64,000 nucleotides of DNA. Source: Didymella arachidicola (taxonomy: Eukaryota; Ascomycota; Dothideomycetes; Pleosporales; Didymellaceae). Location of the stretch: positions 682,001 to 746,000 of the forward strand of contig CM049992.1 of NCBI GenBank assembly GCA_016630955.3. Reading direction: 5' to 3'. The translations under genes were made by a program, and so were the position numbers. The notes below the pieces were generated by a model, which was not told the origin of the DNA, ran no database searches, and worked only from the letters and a program-made list of their open reading frames with translations. Shown piece after piece: positions 10,097 to 21,194 of the stretch (position 1 is the first letter of the stretch; each line of letters begins with the position of its first letter).

Positions 10097-13000
10097 CTAG
10101 TCTCTAGCTGTGATCTTCTGATGAGGAGGCTCCGTGAGTCGGTGCGCCGTCCGCTCAAGTTCAGCGAATGCATCGTTGTTCATCGCACTAAGCTGTGAGA
10201 GAGACTCCTGCATGGCGGCCATCTGCTGGTGCTCCATTAGCTTTTGTCCAATACACACAAACGTGACGAGAGGTGGAAAGGGAAAGACTCACAGTACCGA
10301 CAACATCCTTGGTAGACCCGGCCCCGAGCGGATGAGACGATGTTTTTGGCGGAACAGGCGGTCCTGAAGCACCGGACCCAGACCCAGATCCAGCAGATCC
10401 AGAGCTCTCGTCCTCTTCTGACTCTTCTATCAAGGTGTTGATGTCCCGCTTCTCGCCCATCGAAGCGGCAGCGCGGGCGATTCTATCACCGGCTGCAAGC
10501 ATGTCTTGCAGGCGATCGATCTTGTTCAGGAGCGCAGTGTTCTCCTTTTTTAAGGGCTCGACGCGGGCCAGGTGTTTGCGGACGACTTCACCCTTAAAGG
10601 TCTCGATTCTATCCTCGGCTTCTTCAGCGGCCCTGTAGGCGCGATCGCGCTCGATTTCGATGGCTTCGATGGCGTCCTGCATGCGTTGGACGTCCTCGGA
10701 GGATGCTTCGAGCTCGGCGATGGTCATGTCGAGGCGTGTTTGCAGGTCGTTGCAGAGGGCCTGCTGCTCAGCACTGTCGTGCTGGATAGCCTCCAGCTCG
10801 GCGGCATGCTTGGCTTTCTCATCTTCGATCTGCGCTTGCAAAGAATCGTACTTTGTCTGAAGTTGCTGAACTGCATCAGCTGTACTACTCTGCATGCCAA
10901 TCATAAGCTCGGAGATTGCATCCTCATGTGCCTTCACCATCTGCTCAGTGGCGTCAGTGTGCTGCTTCCGAGCATCGTCTAACTGTTGTCGCAGCGCATC
11001 TGCGCCATTGTTGGGATCAGCCTCCAGCTCCCTCTTCAGCTGGTCGAGAGTCAGCTGGTGCTCTTCGTCTATCTTAATCAATTGCTCTTGTAATGCATTG
11101 TTCTGCGAGCGCAGCTCAGCAATCGCCTGCTCGCGCTCGCTCTCGAGCGTTCGCTTTAATTTAGTGAGTGAAGCCTCATGTGCTTCAGCAGCGGCCCTCT
11201 TCTCCTTGACGAGAGAGGCGTGCTTCTTGCTGATCTCGTCAATCTCGGCTGTGCGCGCATCTTCCTTTTCCTGCAGTTCGCGCCTGAGCTCGTCGATCTC
11301 AGTGGTTGCGTCGTCCCTTGCACGCTCGAATGTGTCCTTGGTCGAGATCTTCTCGGCGAGAAGCTTCTCATATCGTTCTCTCATCTCGTTGAGGTCAGTG
11401 CCGGCAGAGCCCTTAGCCAAAACCAACTCAGCCTCGTGATCACGCTTGTCGGCGGCTGCTTGCTCAGCGAGGAGAGCCTCGTACTTCTCAGCCACCTCAG
11501 CTAGACCTGCGTCGGTGGAGCGCTCTTTCTGCTCAAGTTCCTCTTTGGCGGCATCGAGCTCCTTCTGCAACTCTGCGATGGCGGCTTCGCGCTCTTCTTT
11601 GTCGGCCGCAGCCTGCTCAGCAAGCAGCGTCTCGTACTTTCTGCTAACCTCAACCAAGCCTTCTGTGTCGATGTGCTCCTTCTGTGCAAGCTCGTGCCTT
11701 AAGGCTTCAATCTGGCCATTCAGCTCATCCTTGACGTCCTCGAGGTGTTCAAGCGCTGATTGCTTCTCGGCAAGAGCGGCCTTGTGTTCTTCTTCAAGCT
11801 TTGTGACGTCGGCGTGCGCCTCTTCCAGGAATGCTGAGTATTTCTGCTCAACCTCTTGTCGTTGCGCATCGACTGCTTTCTCGAGAGCCTCCGCATGAGC
11901 CTTCTCGGCAGCTATCTGTGCGGCCTTGTTCTCATCAAGCTTTTCCTCGGCTTCTGCAAGCTGCTTGACGATAGCCTCGCACTTGGCCTGCAGGTCCCCA
12001 AGCTCGCTTGCGTGCTTGTAGTCGTTGTCCCGCTTCTCTTCGAGCAAAGTGTCATACTTCGATTGAAGCTCGTCGAGGATCTTCTTTGTAGCGCTGTCAG
12101 AATCTTGCTTCAGGCCGTCAATGGTGCGGGCATGTTGTTGCTCCATGGCATTCTTCTCTTCGGACAGTGAATTGTGACGCTGTGTGAGGTCGGCGATGGA
12201 TTTCTGCAAGTCCGTGCGTTCCTGCTCAAGGGCTTCCCTGTCTTGGATAGATGCCTCTTTTTCCTTGATGGCGTTTTCAAGATGACTGCGGATCTCAGCA
12301 AGCGCCTTTTGGGACTTCGTGTGCTCGTCATCTGCAGCTTCCCGTTCTTGGCTCAGGGTATCGAGCTTGGCTTGGAGGTCAGCAAGCATCTTCTCGACCT
12401 TGGAGCGCTCTTCGTCAGCAGCTGCCTTCTCTTGCTCGAGGCCCTCGACCTTGGCCTGAAGTTCAGCAAATGTCTTCTCAGAAGCGGCGAGAGCCTCATT
12501 GGCAGCCTGCTTGTCCTCCGTTGAGGCGTCAATGCGAGCTTGCAACTCGGGTATCTGCTCATTCTCCTTCCTCAGAGTGTCGAGCTCGGCCTTTAGATCG
12601 TCAAAGGACTTCTCCGACGCTGCCAGTGCTTCGTCCGCAGCCTTCTTGTCCTCCATTGACGCATCCACTCGTGCTTGCAGTTCGCCAATCAAAGCGGTCT
12701 CTTGCGTCATCGCCTTGAGCTTAGCCTGGAGAGCAGTGAACGACTTTTCAGAAGTAGCGAGGGCTTCCTTCGCAGCCTGCTTATCCTCTGTCGATGCATC
12801 AAGTCTTGCTTGCAAGTCAGCGATGAGCTCGTTCTCCTTTGCCATAGCTTCGACACGGGCTTCCAGATCCGCGATCTGCTTCTGCGCCGAGAAGTGGGCT
12901 TCGGCCAGTCGGTTCTTCTCCTCGAAGGCTTGCTTATACTTGGCGTTTGCCTCGTCGAGTCCCTGTGAAGTGGATCCAGATCTTTCCTTCAGGGTGGCAA

Positions 13001-15667
13001 TCTCTGTTTCTGCCTCTTCAATTTGTTTGAGCCTATCTGCAAGGCTCTTCTCGTGGCCCTTCAGCGCGGTGTTCTTGTCGGCGACAAGCGCGTCGTACTC
13101 GGCCTGCAATTTGTCGAGGCGCTTCTTTGCATCTCCTTCCAGGTCGGCGCGCAGCGAATCGATCTCGTTATCGTGATCCTCGCCGAGGACACGAAGATCT
13201 TGTCTGTGTCTGTCCTGTGCCGTATCCAGATCAGTCTTGTACGAGTCTGCCTTTTTCTTTGCCTCAGCAACTTCGGCCCGCAACTTCTCGAGAGCCGTCT
13301 CATACTGTAGCTTTTCCTGTTGAGACGTCTTTTCAAGCGACTCCACCGTTTTGCGCAAGCCATCTGCTTCCTCCTTCAATCGCTCCATCTCGGTAGCATC
13401 AGAGCCAAGCTGGTCATTGATTGCCTCCAATTGCTGGACAAGCTCTTCGTTCTGCTCTGTCTTGAGCCTGATAGCCGCTTCATGAGCTGCCTTGAGATCC
13501 TCAATCTGCTTCGTGAGCTCTTGGGACACCCGGGCGCCGTCTGTCTCTCCCTGCTGAAATGCGGCAATCTGTGCTTGCAAATCTTCAATTGATTTGAGAT
13601 GACCGGAAATGTCCGCCTCTTTCGCGCTAACATCGTTCTGACTGCTCTTCTGGATTTCGGCGATCTTTGTCTTGAGGTCCTCTGCGTGTGCATAACGTTC
13701 GCTTTCGAGATCGGCTGTCGTCTGATCAGCTCGCTGTCGCAACTTTTCAAGGTCACTCTGCAGCTCTTGCTCGGTCAGTGCGTGCGTTGCAATCGTTTCG
13801 TCTTTCTCGCGAAGTTCATCGGAGTGTTGTTGCTGCATTGAAGTTATCTTTGCCTGCAGCTCCTCCACGAGCTTCATCGATTCGGACGAGGTCGACTCGA
13901 GCGACCGCTTGGCTTCCTCTGAGGCATTGTTGTGTCGTTGCTCGGCGTCTGAGACTTCTGACCGCAGAGTCTCTACGGTCTTGGTCAAGCTGTCGATCTT
14001 GCCATCTCGGTCCTTTACCTCGGCCAGGTGACTCTCCTCGAGGTCCGACAGCTTCGTCTGCAGATTTGCCAGTGTGTCGTTGGCAGTTGCCAGGTCTGCT
14101 GAGAGAGTATCGCGCTCCTCTCTCAACGTTATCAACTCTTTGTTGAGCCCCTCGATCTTCGCGCCCTGTTCGACCAACTGCAGCTTCTCAGTATCCCACT
14201 CGCGGCCCTGTCGCTCAAGCTCCACGTTGAGGTCATCGAGCACCTGCTGCAGTTCAGCAGCCTTCGCAGCCTCAACGGCCTCCTTCTCCTGCGCCACGCG
14301 CTTCTCCTCACTCAGCTTCTGTTTCTGCTCTTCCAGCAGCTTGGTCTCGAGCGCAAACTTCTTCTCCATGCCATTGACGATCGTGTTGTGCTTGTTCTCG
14401 TCCCAGCCCGTCGAGTCCGTCCCTACGTCGGCGGCAGCCTTCTCCTTTTCGGTGATGGCGGTCTGCGCATCGACAAGTTGCTTCTTCAGCTTTATGTTGG
14501 TGCCCTGTAGGCGGTCGACCTCGTGGCGGAGGTCGTCGCACTGTTCCTGGAGCTTCTCGCGTAGACTAGTCTCCTTGAAAAAATCTTGCATCACTGCCAG
14601 GCTGCGCCGCTTGCTCTCCTCGTCGACCTCTGCAGGCCCACTGGGCGCGGTGCCGGGCCTTCTGTCCTCCTCTCCGACTTTGGGCAGGCCGGCCTTGAGG
14701 GGGCCGAACGGGATGGTCTTTCTGACTTCGACTTCGGCATCGGATGCAGCTTTGTCCTTGAGTGGGCCATAGCTTCTCAGAGGAACGTCGATGGGGCTAT
14801 ACCTGAAGCAGGGGTTAGCAATATGATCTGGAGAAGTGGGGAGCCAACACACGTGAGGGCTTCTGCAGGCGATGCTCTGGTGGGTGCAGCGACCGAACTG
14901 ATCGAGAGCTTCTTTGCGTGCGCGACCGGTGTCTTCGGGGTGATGATCGAGACGGGTGCCTTCGGTACTACGTGGTGCGGGGTTCGCGTGTTGATGGAGG
15001 GGCGCGAGGTCGCTGGCTTCGCTGGTGTAGATGCTGGCAGAGAGGCGCGTGGCGGTGCTCGTGTAGTCGTGTTCTCTGCGCTGGCTCGAGAGGTTGTCGT
15101 GGGCCGCTTTGCAGCGGTCGCGGTAGGCGCGACGGTCGACCTGCGTTCAGACGGCGTGGCTCTGCCTGCTGCAGCTGCCCCTGCTAAGCTCCTGCGTACG
15201 GTGGGCTTCCTGCTCTCCTCCCCTGAGGTCACCGAGGCCCGGTCTGGCTCTGCATCGCCCGTTGCAGCTTTCGTGCCCACTGCAGTGCGCCTGGCGGCTG
15301 ATCCCACAGGTGCACGCGTCGGCGGCTTGTTCAGGCTACTACCGGCACCAGCGAGGCGCGCGGTGCTGCTGGCGAGGGGCTTCGACGCGCTGCTCGGCGG
15401 GCGCGTGGTTGTGTTTGTTGACGACGCAGCGGCTGCTCGGCGGGCGGTCGGGGCGGCGCTGCTGCTCGCTGCAGCCGGCCTGCGCGGTGGCACAGGGTCC
15501 TTCTTGGGCGCAGACGAGGCCATCTTGCGGCGGAGGACCGACGACGGCGAGGATGGCGGTGGCAGCGACACCTGCTGCGGGCTGGCGGGCACTCTCGCGA
15601 TATTCGCAGGCACTTTGTTGCTGGCAGCGTCACTAGCGGAGGTGCTCGAACCACCCTCCGCAGCCAT
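10097..15667 (-). CDS. Giant coiled-coil protein (about 1822 aa), spindle/cytoskeleton-like
   Basis: Three exons on the minus strand: 15667-14853, 14802-10293 and 10240-10097, joined by GT-AG introns of 50 and 52 nt that keep frame. Residues 1 to about 290 are Ala/Pro/Ser/Thr-rich and basic, a possible microtubule- or DNA-binding low-complexity region. From about 300 to 1700 the protein is almost continuous coiled coil with repeated blocks such as ELQARVDASMEDKKAADEAL. Near the end is an acidic/Ser-Gly linker with the proline motif PPVPPK, then a last helical segment (MAAMQESLSQLSAMNNDAF). No CAP-Gly or motor domain is visible. Comparable fungal proteins are usually annotated as M-protein-repeat or hypothetical coiled-coil proteins. 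The acceptor of intron 2 could be 9 nt further downstream, giving three residues fewer. The long plus-strand ORFs over this gene are antisense shadows. Confidence 0.85.
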
Positions 15668-16190
15668 TTTGGGACAGCTGCTGGTCAGGGGTGCGCCGGC
15701 GCGACCTCGTTGGAATTAATACGCGGGCGTTGGGATGATCTCCGCGCTGCCAGCGGTCATTGCAGGCGACGTGGTTCGACTTGGATGGTTTGACCTGCTG
15801 GCACCTGTCACGCGTGCTTGGTGGCAGCTTCATGCGTCTTTGTGGAGAGCTTTCCGGTTTTGGATTCAGGGTCTGACAGACAGCCACGACACGCTGCGTC
15901 ATCCCGTCGGCCAGTGACATTCCTTGAGCCAGAGTCGAGCCGCGTTCCCGCGAGCATGGGCAACGCTTCAAATGCTCTCAAACGAACATGGCATTCATCT
16001 CGATACTCGATGCTGGCCAACGATCAGCGTGGACCACTAGTACCACCACACGTCGATGCACTTGTGCTTCGACAACGCAACACAGTCTGATGTAGTACAG
16101 TAAACGTCTGGAAACAGGCTCCCATCCGTGGCGTGGAGGCGCTCCATGCTCTATACATAAACATAGCAGAGCAGAGTATCTCCCAGGGTA
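15668..16190. other. Intergenic region upstream of the coiled-coil gene
   Basis: No supportable gene. It holds the presumed promoter of the minus-strand gene starting at 15667 and the break point of the tyrosinase fragment that ends at 16191. Confidence 0.4.
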
Positions 16191-16707
16191 TCAAACATAT
16201 CCCTGAACTTCCTTGTCTCTCCATTGACCCCCAAAGTAACGATGCCAGGTGAGGAAGAGGCCGTTGCCATGAATGAACATGGTCTGGTTGACGTGGACGG
16301 CTACAAAGTCATCATAGCGCGTCTTCGCTGCCGGAGCCCACGTGGGGTCTGACTTCGAAGGCTTCGTCTGTAGACATTGCACAGCCTTGATATATGCTCT
16401 CCTGTCAAACTTTGACATGTGCTCCCTGGGAAAGGTCAGCAAGTCAGAGTGCTTAGGGCTGTTAGACTTGCCAGTCTCTTCGTACAGTCGCCGTAGCTAG
16501 GGAGCAGCCGCCCGAAGCCCGCTTCGCGAGAGCACCGTACTGCTCAAGTGGTGAATGGGCGTACTGCTGCAGTTGAAAGAGTGCATCAAGAGGTTCAGCC
16601 AGTGGATCAATGTCGATCAGTGGATTGGCTGTCCGTCTATGCGGTGTAGCGGCATCCACACGGGCTGCTAGAAGCTGCACGACGACTAAAACCTGAAGGA
16701 GACGCAT
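16191..16707 (-). pseudogene. Truncated secreted tyrosinase (CuA half only)
   Basis: Exon 1 (16707-16472) encodes a signal peptide (MRLLQVLVVVQLLAARVDA) and the start of the tyrosinase domain (GGCSLATATVRRDW). It joins exon 2 (16425 down) through an intron 16426-16471 with a GC donor (G|GCAAGT) and AG acceptor. The only GT alternative close by leads to an early stop. Exon 2 continues RRAYIKAVQCL and the copper A site: three His in VHVNQTMFIHGNGLFLTWHR. Directly after HRYF the similarity ends, and the frame stops at 16191-16193. No copper B half is present in the following 500 bp. Tyrosinases need both sites to oxidise phenols, so this is a broken gene, although its promoter and first exons look well kept. 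A fuller relative lies at 24181-25489. Confidence 0.8.
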
Positions 16708-16778
16708 CGCAGCGAGGAGGCACTCAGCGTGAGATGATTGAGTGAGGCAAGGCTAACGTAGAGAGTCAGAGCCGGTGT

Positions 16779-16784
16779 CTTATA
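16779..16784 (-). promoter_or_regulatory. TATA-like box of the truncated tyrosinase
   Basis: TATAAG on the minus strand, about 72 bp before the ATG at 16707, a normal place for a fungal core promoter. Confidence 0.4.
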
Positions 16785-17463
16785 GACCTCGATATGGCTG
16801 CGTGCTTCCTCCAGTTCATGTTCGTATCGGTGTGGCTGGTCCAGATCGTAAAGCTAGACGCTGTAGCACCTGGCGAAGTGTTGAAGATGCATCATGTAGA
16901 TCGTAGGATCTCTTGCTAGCCCTATATCTCAGGTCGTTTAGATGCTCTATTGGGTTGACGGCTCAAAGCACCATCTAGAAGCTCTACATGTATATCCTCA
17001 AGCGCAAAGATGAAGGCTACTCCAATGAGAGCGTGTTTGATAAGGTCCGACGATACAGAGCACTATGATGAAACCTTCTGTATCTGCAAACAGCCTCGAA
17101 TGCCAAAGACGTGAAACGACTGTAAAGGCAAGGCGGACATTGTGGTGGTGAAATCTTGACGCTACATTCAGGTAGGTACATCCAGCCCTGCTCATCAACC
17201 TCACAAGAACTGGTCAAGGTCGCAAGGGATACAGACAGATCAGCTCCTCACCTCACCGAATGCACCGCAGTACTAGAGGCCTGCACGGTGACGACTGAGG
17301 CAGTGAGGAGGCTGCGATGGAACCAAGAAAGACCCACAACATCTACCGAAGGAGGACTGCATAATATCATAGGCAGTCAAGGACGCAGATTGATTTCGAA
17401 CGGTGTTTTGCCCCGTTCTCCTATCCCAAAGTCGCTCGAGATTGCTGCTTCGAAATCAACTTC
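16785..17463. other. Interval without a recognisable gene
   Basis: Only short unrelated ORFs on both strands. I see no domain, repeat or splice structure that I can support. Confidence 0.4.
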
Positions 17464-18001
17464 CTAACCCAGGAGTGCGGCGGCCTTGTAGATCTGATAG
17501 AAGGTGAGACCAGCTCCAAGGGCCCAGAATGTACTACGAATGAAGCTCTTGCTGTGATCGGCGATGTTAATGTACGAAACGACGTATGCGGCGCTAGATC
17601 TCGTGAGCCATTTGCATATATGCAACATTCATCTCAACTTACCGAACAGCCATGAACGCAGTGATGAAGGAGCCTAGGCCCGTGACGTCGTCACCAATGT
17701 TGCCCAGGCCCCTCCCAGTCACCCTCTCGGCGATGATGCTGGCCAACACGGCGGCGGCGTAGAGAGGCAGTTGCTCGATGTTGTTGCTCTGTGCGTTCTC
17801 GGCACGCTGGTACTTCTGGAAGACCTCGTCGGGGACCTTGCCCTTCACCGCGTCAGGTGACAGGGAAGCCTTAGGGTTGGCGTTGTTGACCTTGTAGCCG
17901 GCGGAAGCGAGAATAGAACTGGCATACATGTGTGGGACGGTTGAGAAGATGTAGTACGCCGGGATGGAGAGGAGAGGATAGTTGACAGATGATGAAGCCA
18001 T
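17464..18001 (-). CDS. MAPEG family membrane protein (162 aa)
   Basis: Two exons, 18001-17643 and 17593-17464, separated by a 49-nt GT-AG intron; the joined frame has 163 codons including the stop. The protein has the size of MAPEG proteins and their signature in the form RAENAQSNNIEQLPLY, with four hydrophobic segments (starting YPLLSIPAYYIF, then LPLYAAAVLASIIAE, SFITAFMAVRAAYVVSYI and FWALGAGLTFYQIYKAA). The family comprises microsomal glutathione-dependent transferases and relatives. The substrate here cannot be told. Divergently arranged with the GFA gene that starts at 18463. Confidence 0.88.
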
Positions 18002-18462
18002 TGTGATGGTGTGCTGGTGTTGCTTGTTAGATATGTCTGATATTGTGAGGAGTTTCCAACGAAGCTGATGTGCTCACTGTGTATGCTAAGGGACCAAGTG
18101 CTGCTTAGGACCCGACATATTAAACGTATTGACGTCGCCATAATGTGCACTGTAGATTGTCGCCCGGCTCACCATGACGTACTCTTCACGTATCAGGAAC
18201 GAGCGACGAGGCTGTCGCAGCGAATCAACGCGTCGCGCGTTCCTCATCGACACCAACACGCTTTCCTTGTCAACACCAGCGCACTGCACTCATGGACTAC
18301 ACGGGATAGCGAATTTCGGCAGTCTACTCAGCAAGGCAGCGATGACTGCTCAATACGAGGAAAGCGATTGTGACTCTCACAGCTGACATGCGGGGCACAG
18401 CACCTACAACAACAAAAAATGCTTGAGGGCCAGGAGACGTTGTCTACAGCATAACCTCCGAG

Positions 18463-19497
18463 ATGAGCTTCGCAATGCGAGAATTTCATGCGAAATGCCA
18501 CTGCCGTGCGTCAACCTTATCTTTCGAGGTCGTCATTTCCGACCTGCCTCTACCAGTCCACTTCTGCCACTGTGGCATTTGTCGCCGCTCAACTGGTACA
18601 CTTAGCACTGCAGGCGCCGTCATACCTGAGCCTGTCATCGATACATCCACTCTAACAGCATACAAAAGCTCCGAGTCTCTGACGCGCTTCTTCTGTTCGA
18701 CATGTGGAGCGCACATGCTAGGCTGCGTGCAGCTTGGTGATGCAAAGACCTGGTTCGTCTCAGCAGCCTCGGTCGACGCAGAAGAGGCTGTCTGGAACTT
18801 TGCGGGACATGTCTTCGTTGGAAGCACTGGCGATGGAGGACTGGCTCCTCTGCTACACAAGATCGGCGGGAGGGAGCTGGGTTTGTGGGATACCTGGGCG
18901 GGGAAGGGTGCTCCTTGGCACCTCCCAGATCAGTCTGCAGCTGCAAAGCCAGCATTGGACAATCAAAACCTTCTGCATGCTCATTGCCAATGTGGCGGGA
19001 TCGAGTTCTTCATCTCTCGGCCCAACGGCGATGAAACGTTCACCGAGATCGATGAGAACAACGTTCGCAAGCACAAGGACAAGTGGCTTGGGATACACGA
19101 TGTCTGCACTTCGTGTCGTCTGACAATTTCGACTTGGGTCATCTCCTGGATCTTCCCTTCGCGCAATAAGATTACCTTGTCAGACGGCTTACCGTACCCT
19201 GCAGACGGCATTTTCGGCACTGCAAAGGCCTACAGTAGCTCAGCTGGCGTAAATCGAACGTTCTGCGGACAGTGTGGAGCGGCAGTGAGCTACGTCAGCA
19301 ACGAGAGGCCTCATGTGATCGATGTCGCGGCGGGCTTGCTTGACCACGATCGTCAGGATGTCAGGGCCGAGGACTGGATCGAGTGGAGGTCATACAAGCT
19401 GGCATGGGAAGATGATGCGGTCTGGACGAGTGCAAGGGATGCGTTGAAGGAGGGTCTGCAGGTGAACGAACGGATACTGGTGCAGCTAACAATATGA
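18463..19497 (+). CDS. Two-domain GFA/CENP-V family protein (344 aa)
   Basis: Intronless frame with two zinc-binding GFA domains in tandem. The first has CHC (residues 12-14), CHCGICRRS and FCSTCGAHM. The second starts at HCQCGG (about residue 174), continues with DVCTSCRLT and ends with FCGQCGAAVSY. These cysteine pairs are the structural and catalytic zinc ligands of glutathione-dependent formaldehyde-activating enzyme relatives. Most fungal members have no proven reaction, so a carbon-sulfur lyase or S-hydroxymethylglutathione-type role is only a family inference. The start at 18463 is the first ATG in frame; a second in-frame ATG lies four codons later. Shares a 461-bp divergent promoter region with the MAPEG gene. 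Confidence 0.9.
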   Translation: MSFAMREFHAKCHCRASTLSFEVVISDLPLPVHFCHCGICRRSTGTLSTAGAVIPEPVIDTSTLTAYKSSESLTRFFCSTCGAHMLGCVQLGDAKTWFVSAASVDAEEAVWNFAGHVFVGSTGDGGLAPLLHKIGGRELGLWDTWAGKGAPWHLPDQSAAAKPALDNQNLLHAHCQCGGIEFFISRPNGDETFTEIDENNVRKHKDKWLGIHDVCTSCRLTISTWVISWIFPSRNKITLSDGLPYPADGIFGTAKAYSSSAGVNRTFCGQCGAAVSYVSNERPHVIDVAAGLLDHDRQDVRAEDWIEWRSYKLAWEDDAVWTSARDALKEGLQVNERILVQLTI

Positions 19498-19926
19498 GCT
19501 GCAGTTGAGCTTAATTCTTGCTACGAAGACAGACGTGTACATACTCATTGACTACCCCTAATTTTGACGATCTGTAGCCCCCCATCCGAGAGCTCACAAA
19601 GTGACATTCGCGACAACAGCGGTCAGCACTCGACTCCACCACTCACAGCTGCAAGAACGAACTACCGCTGAGGTATGGAAGATGCGGCTCCGCGATGGAA
19701 ATGACTGGACACTGGGGTTCACGACGATGCAATTCGATGATGGACAATAGCGTGTTTCAGCAAACCGCGCTCGCGTTCGGGGAAATGATTCACATCTCGC
19801 TTGTTGGGTCCACCCCGGTTGCTTCCCGTGCGATCTACGCGTCTCGAGCATGTTCAAGACTTACAAAACTCCTCGTTCGGCATCGTCGACTTCATCCTTC
19901 ACACTCGCTTGATTTCTTCATTCGTT

Positions 19927-20771
19927 ATGCTCACCAACTGCCTTCTTTCGCTGGCGCTGGTCGCTCCTATTCTCGCTTTGCCAGCGCCGCAGCCAATGGT
20001 CATCTCGGACACCACAAAACAGAAGGCAACATCTCTCTGTGGCGTCTCTGATAGCGTTGTCTTGAGTGATACCCCCTGGATCGTCTTCAACATGATGTAC
20101 AACCAGGCTCTAACAGTTGGCACCCAGTGCACCAACTATGACCACGTTGCTACCGGCTCAGATGGGAACAAGAAGATTACTTGGAGCGCAGTCTCCAACA
20201 TTGACTTCGTCAAATCTACGTAAGTCTAGACTTCTTATATCGATATTCAAATACTGACAGGAAACAGGGCTACTCATTCATTGGTCTGACGCAAAACCTC
20301 GAGACCAAGCTCTCAGCCATCAAGTCTATCCCTGCCACCTACGAATGGACCCGGACCAACACCACTGCCTACAAAGGGAACATTTGCTTCGACTTCATGA
20401 CCTCGGACACCAAGGGAGATTCTACTTCCAGCAACGCTCAGGAGCTAATGCTGTGGCTCGAGTACACGGGTGGTCAGGTCCCCATTGGCTGGTCCGCTGG
20501 TCCCACGGCCACTATCAGCGATCTGTAAGGTACAAGCTGGAAGCTGTATCAAGGCAAGAACGACGACACTGGCATCACTGTAAGCAGTCTGCTGCCTGAT
20601 AAGCAGTTCACTGGCACGTTCAGTGGTGACATTAAGGATTGGTTGGAGGCATTGGTCAAGGTTGGTGTGTTCAAGGCCAGCACTTATGTCAATGTCGGCA
20701 ACGCTGGCACTGAGCCGTTCTATGGCAAAGCTGTAATGAACGCGACTTTGGGTCTGCAGATCGACTTGTAG
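19927..20771 (+). pseudogene. Secreted GH12 endoglucanase/xyloglucanase with internal stop
   Basis: Exon 1 is 19927-20219 and starts with a signal peptide (MLTNCLLSLALVAPILALPA). Exon 2 is 20261-20771. The 41-nt intron 20220-20260 (GTAAGT...CTGACAG) keeps frame; the next AG at 20267 would shift it. The GH12 hallmarks are present: YSFIGLTQNLETKL, the nucleophile region ELMLWLEY and the acid/base region GTEPFYG. An in-frame TAA at 20526-20528 (codon 187) separates the two catalytic Glu residues, so a shortened protein would lack the acid/base. The sequence on both sides (ATISDL and GTSWKLYQG) is conserved coding, which speaks against an intron. A CAA to TAA change is the simplest cause. Everything else looks intact, so the loss is probably recent. 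Confidence 0.82.
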
Positions 20772-21194
20772 ATCCGGCACTCCTGCTCCGAGAGTTCCAA
20801 CTGGTGTTGAAAGGGCGGATTCTTGGATGCGAACGTCGAAGTAAATTGGAGGTTTAGAGTGTTGCCGTTTACCCAGCACGAGCGTCTCGATGGTGTCCGT
20901 CTCACACATGGTACCCGCAGTCGACCGCGCCATGAAGCCTTTCGAGAAGGACATAAGATATATTTCATTAAAATCTACCTTTCATTGGTCGCGCGATTCT
21001 GTCGTAACACGCCTGTACGGGGTGCTGGGGAGTCCAGAAGTTGGTGAGGGTCTACCGAGTGAAAATTTTGGGATCGCTACAATACGTCTCGAAGGGACAT
21101 CCCCACGCCCACACTATCGGGAAATGGAATACAAGTGCTCTGAACATCAAACATAACAGTAATCTGCAGGTGCTATTGTATAATGTCCTCTCCT
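20772..21194. other. Convergent intergenic region
   Basis: Lies between the 3' ends of the GH12 gene and the MFS gene; I see no gene in it. Confidence 0.4.

Noticed and set aside
9836..10198. Plus-strand ORF overlapping the last exon of the coiled-coil gene
   Set aside because: No recognisable features and antisense to a supported exon.
12499..13176. Plus-strand ORF of 225 codons rich in Ser and Ala
   Set aside because: Antisense shadow of the coiled-coil repeats.
14586..15719. Plus-strand ORF of 377 codons opposite the coiled-coil gene
   Set aside because: Antisense to exon 1 and the splice site of a well-supported gene. It is Ala/Arg/Val-rich with no domain and arises from GC-rich Ala/Pro/Ser/Thr codons.
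20521..20545. Intron starting at GTAAGG in the GH12 gene to remove the TAA
   Set aside because: The following codons (GTSWKLYQG) are family-conserved, and no AG acceptor in phase lies before them.
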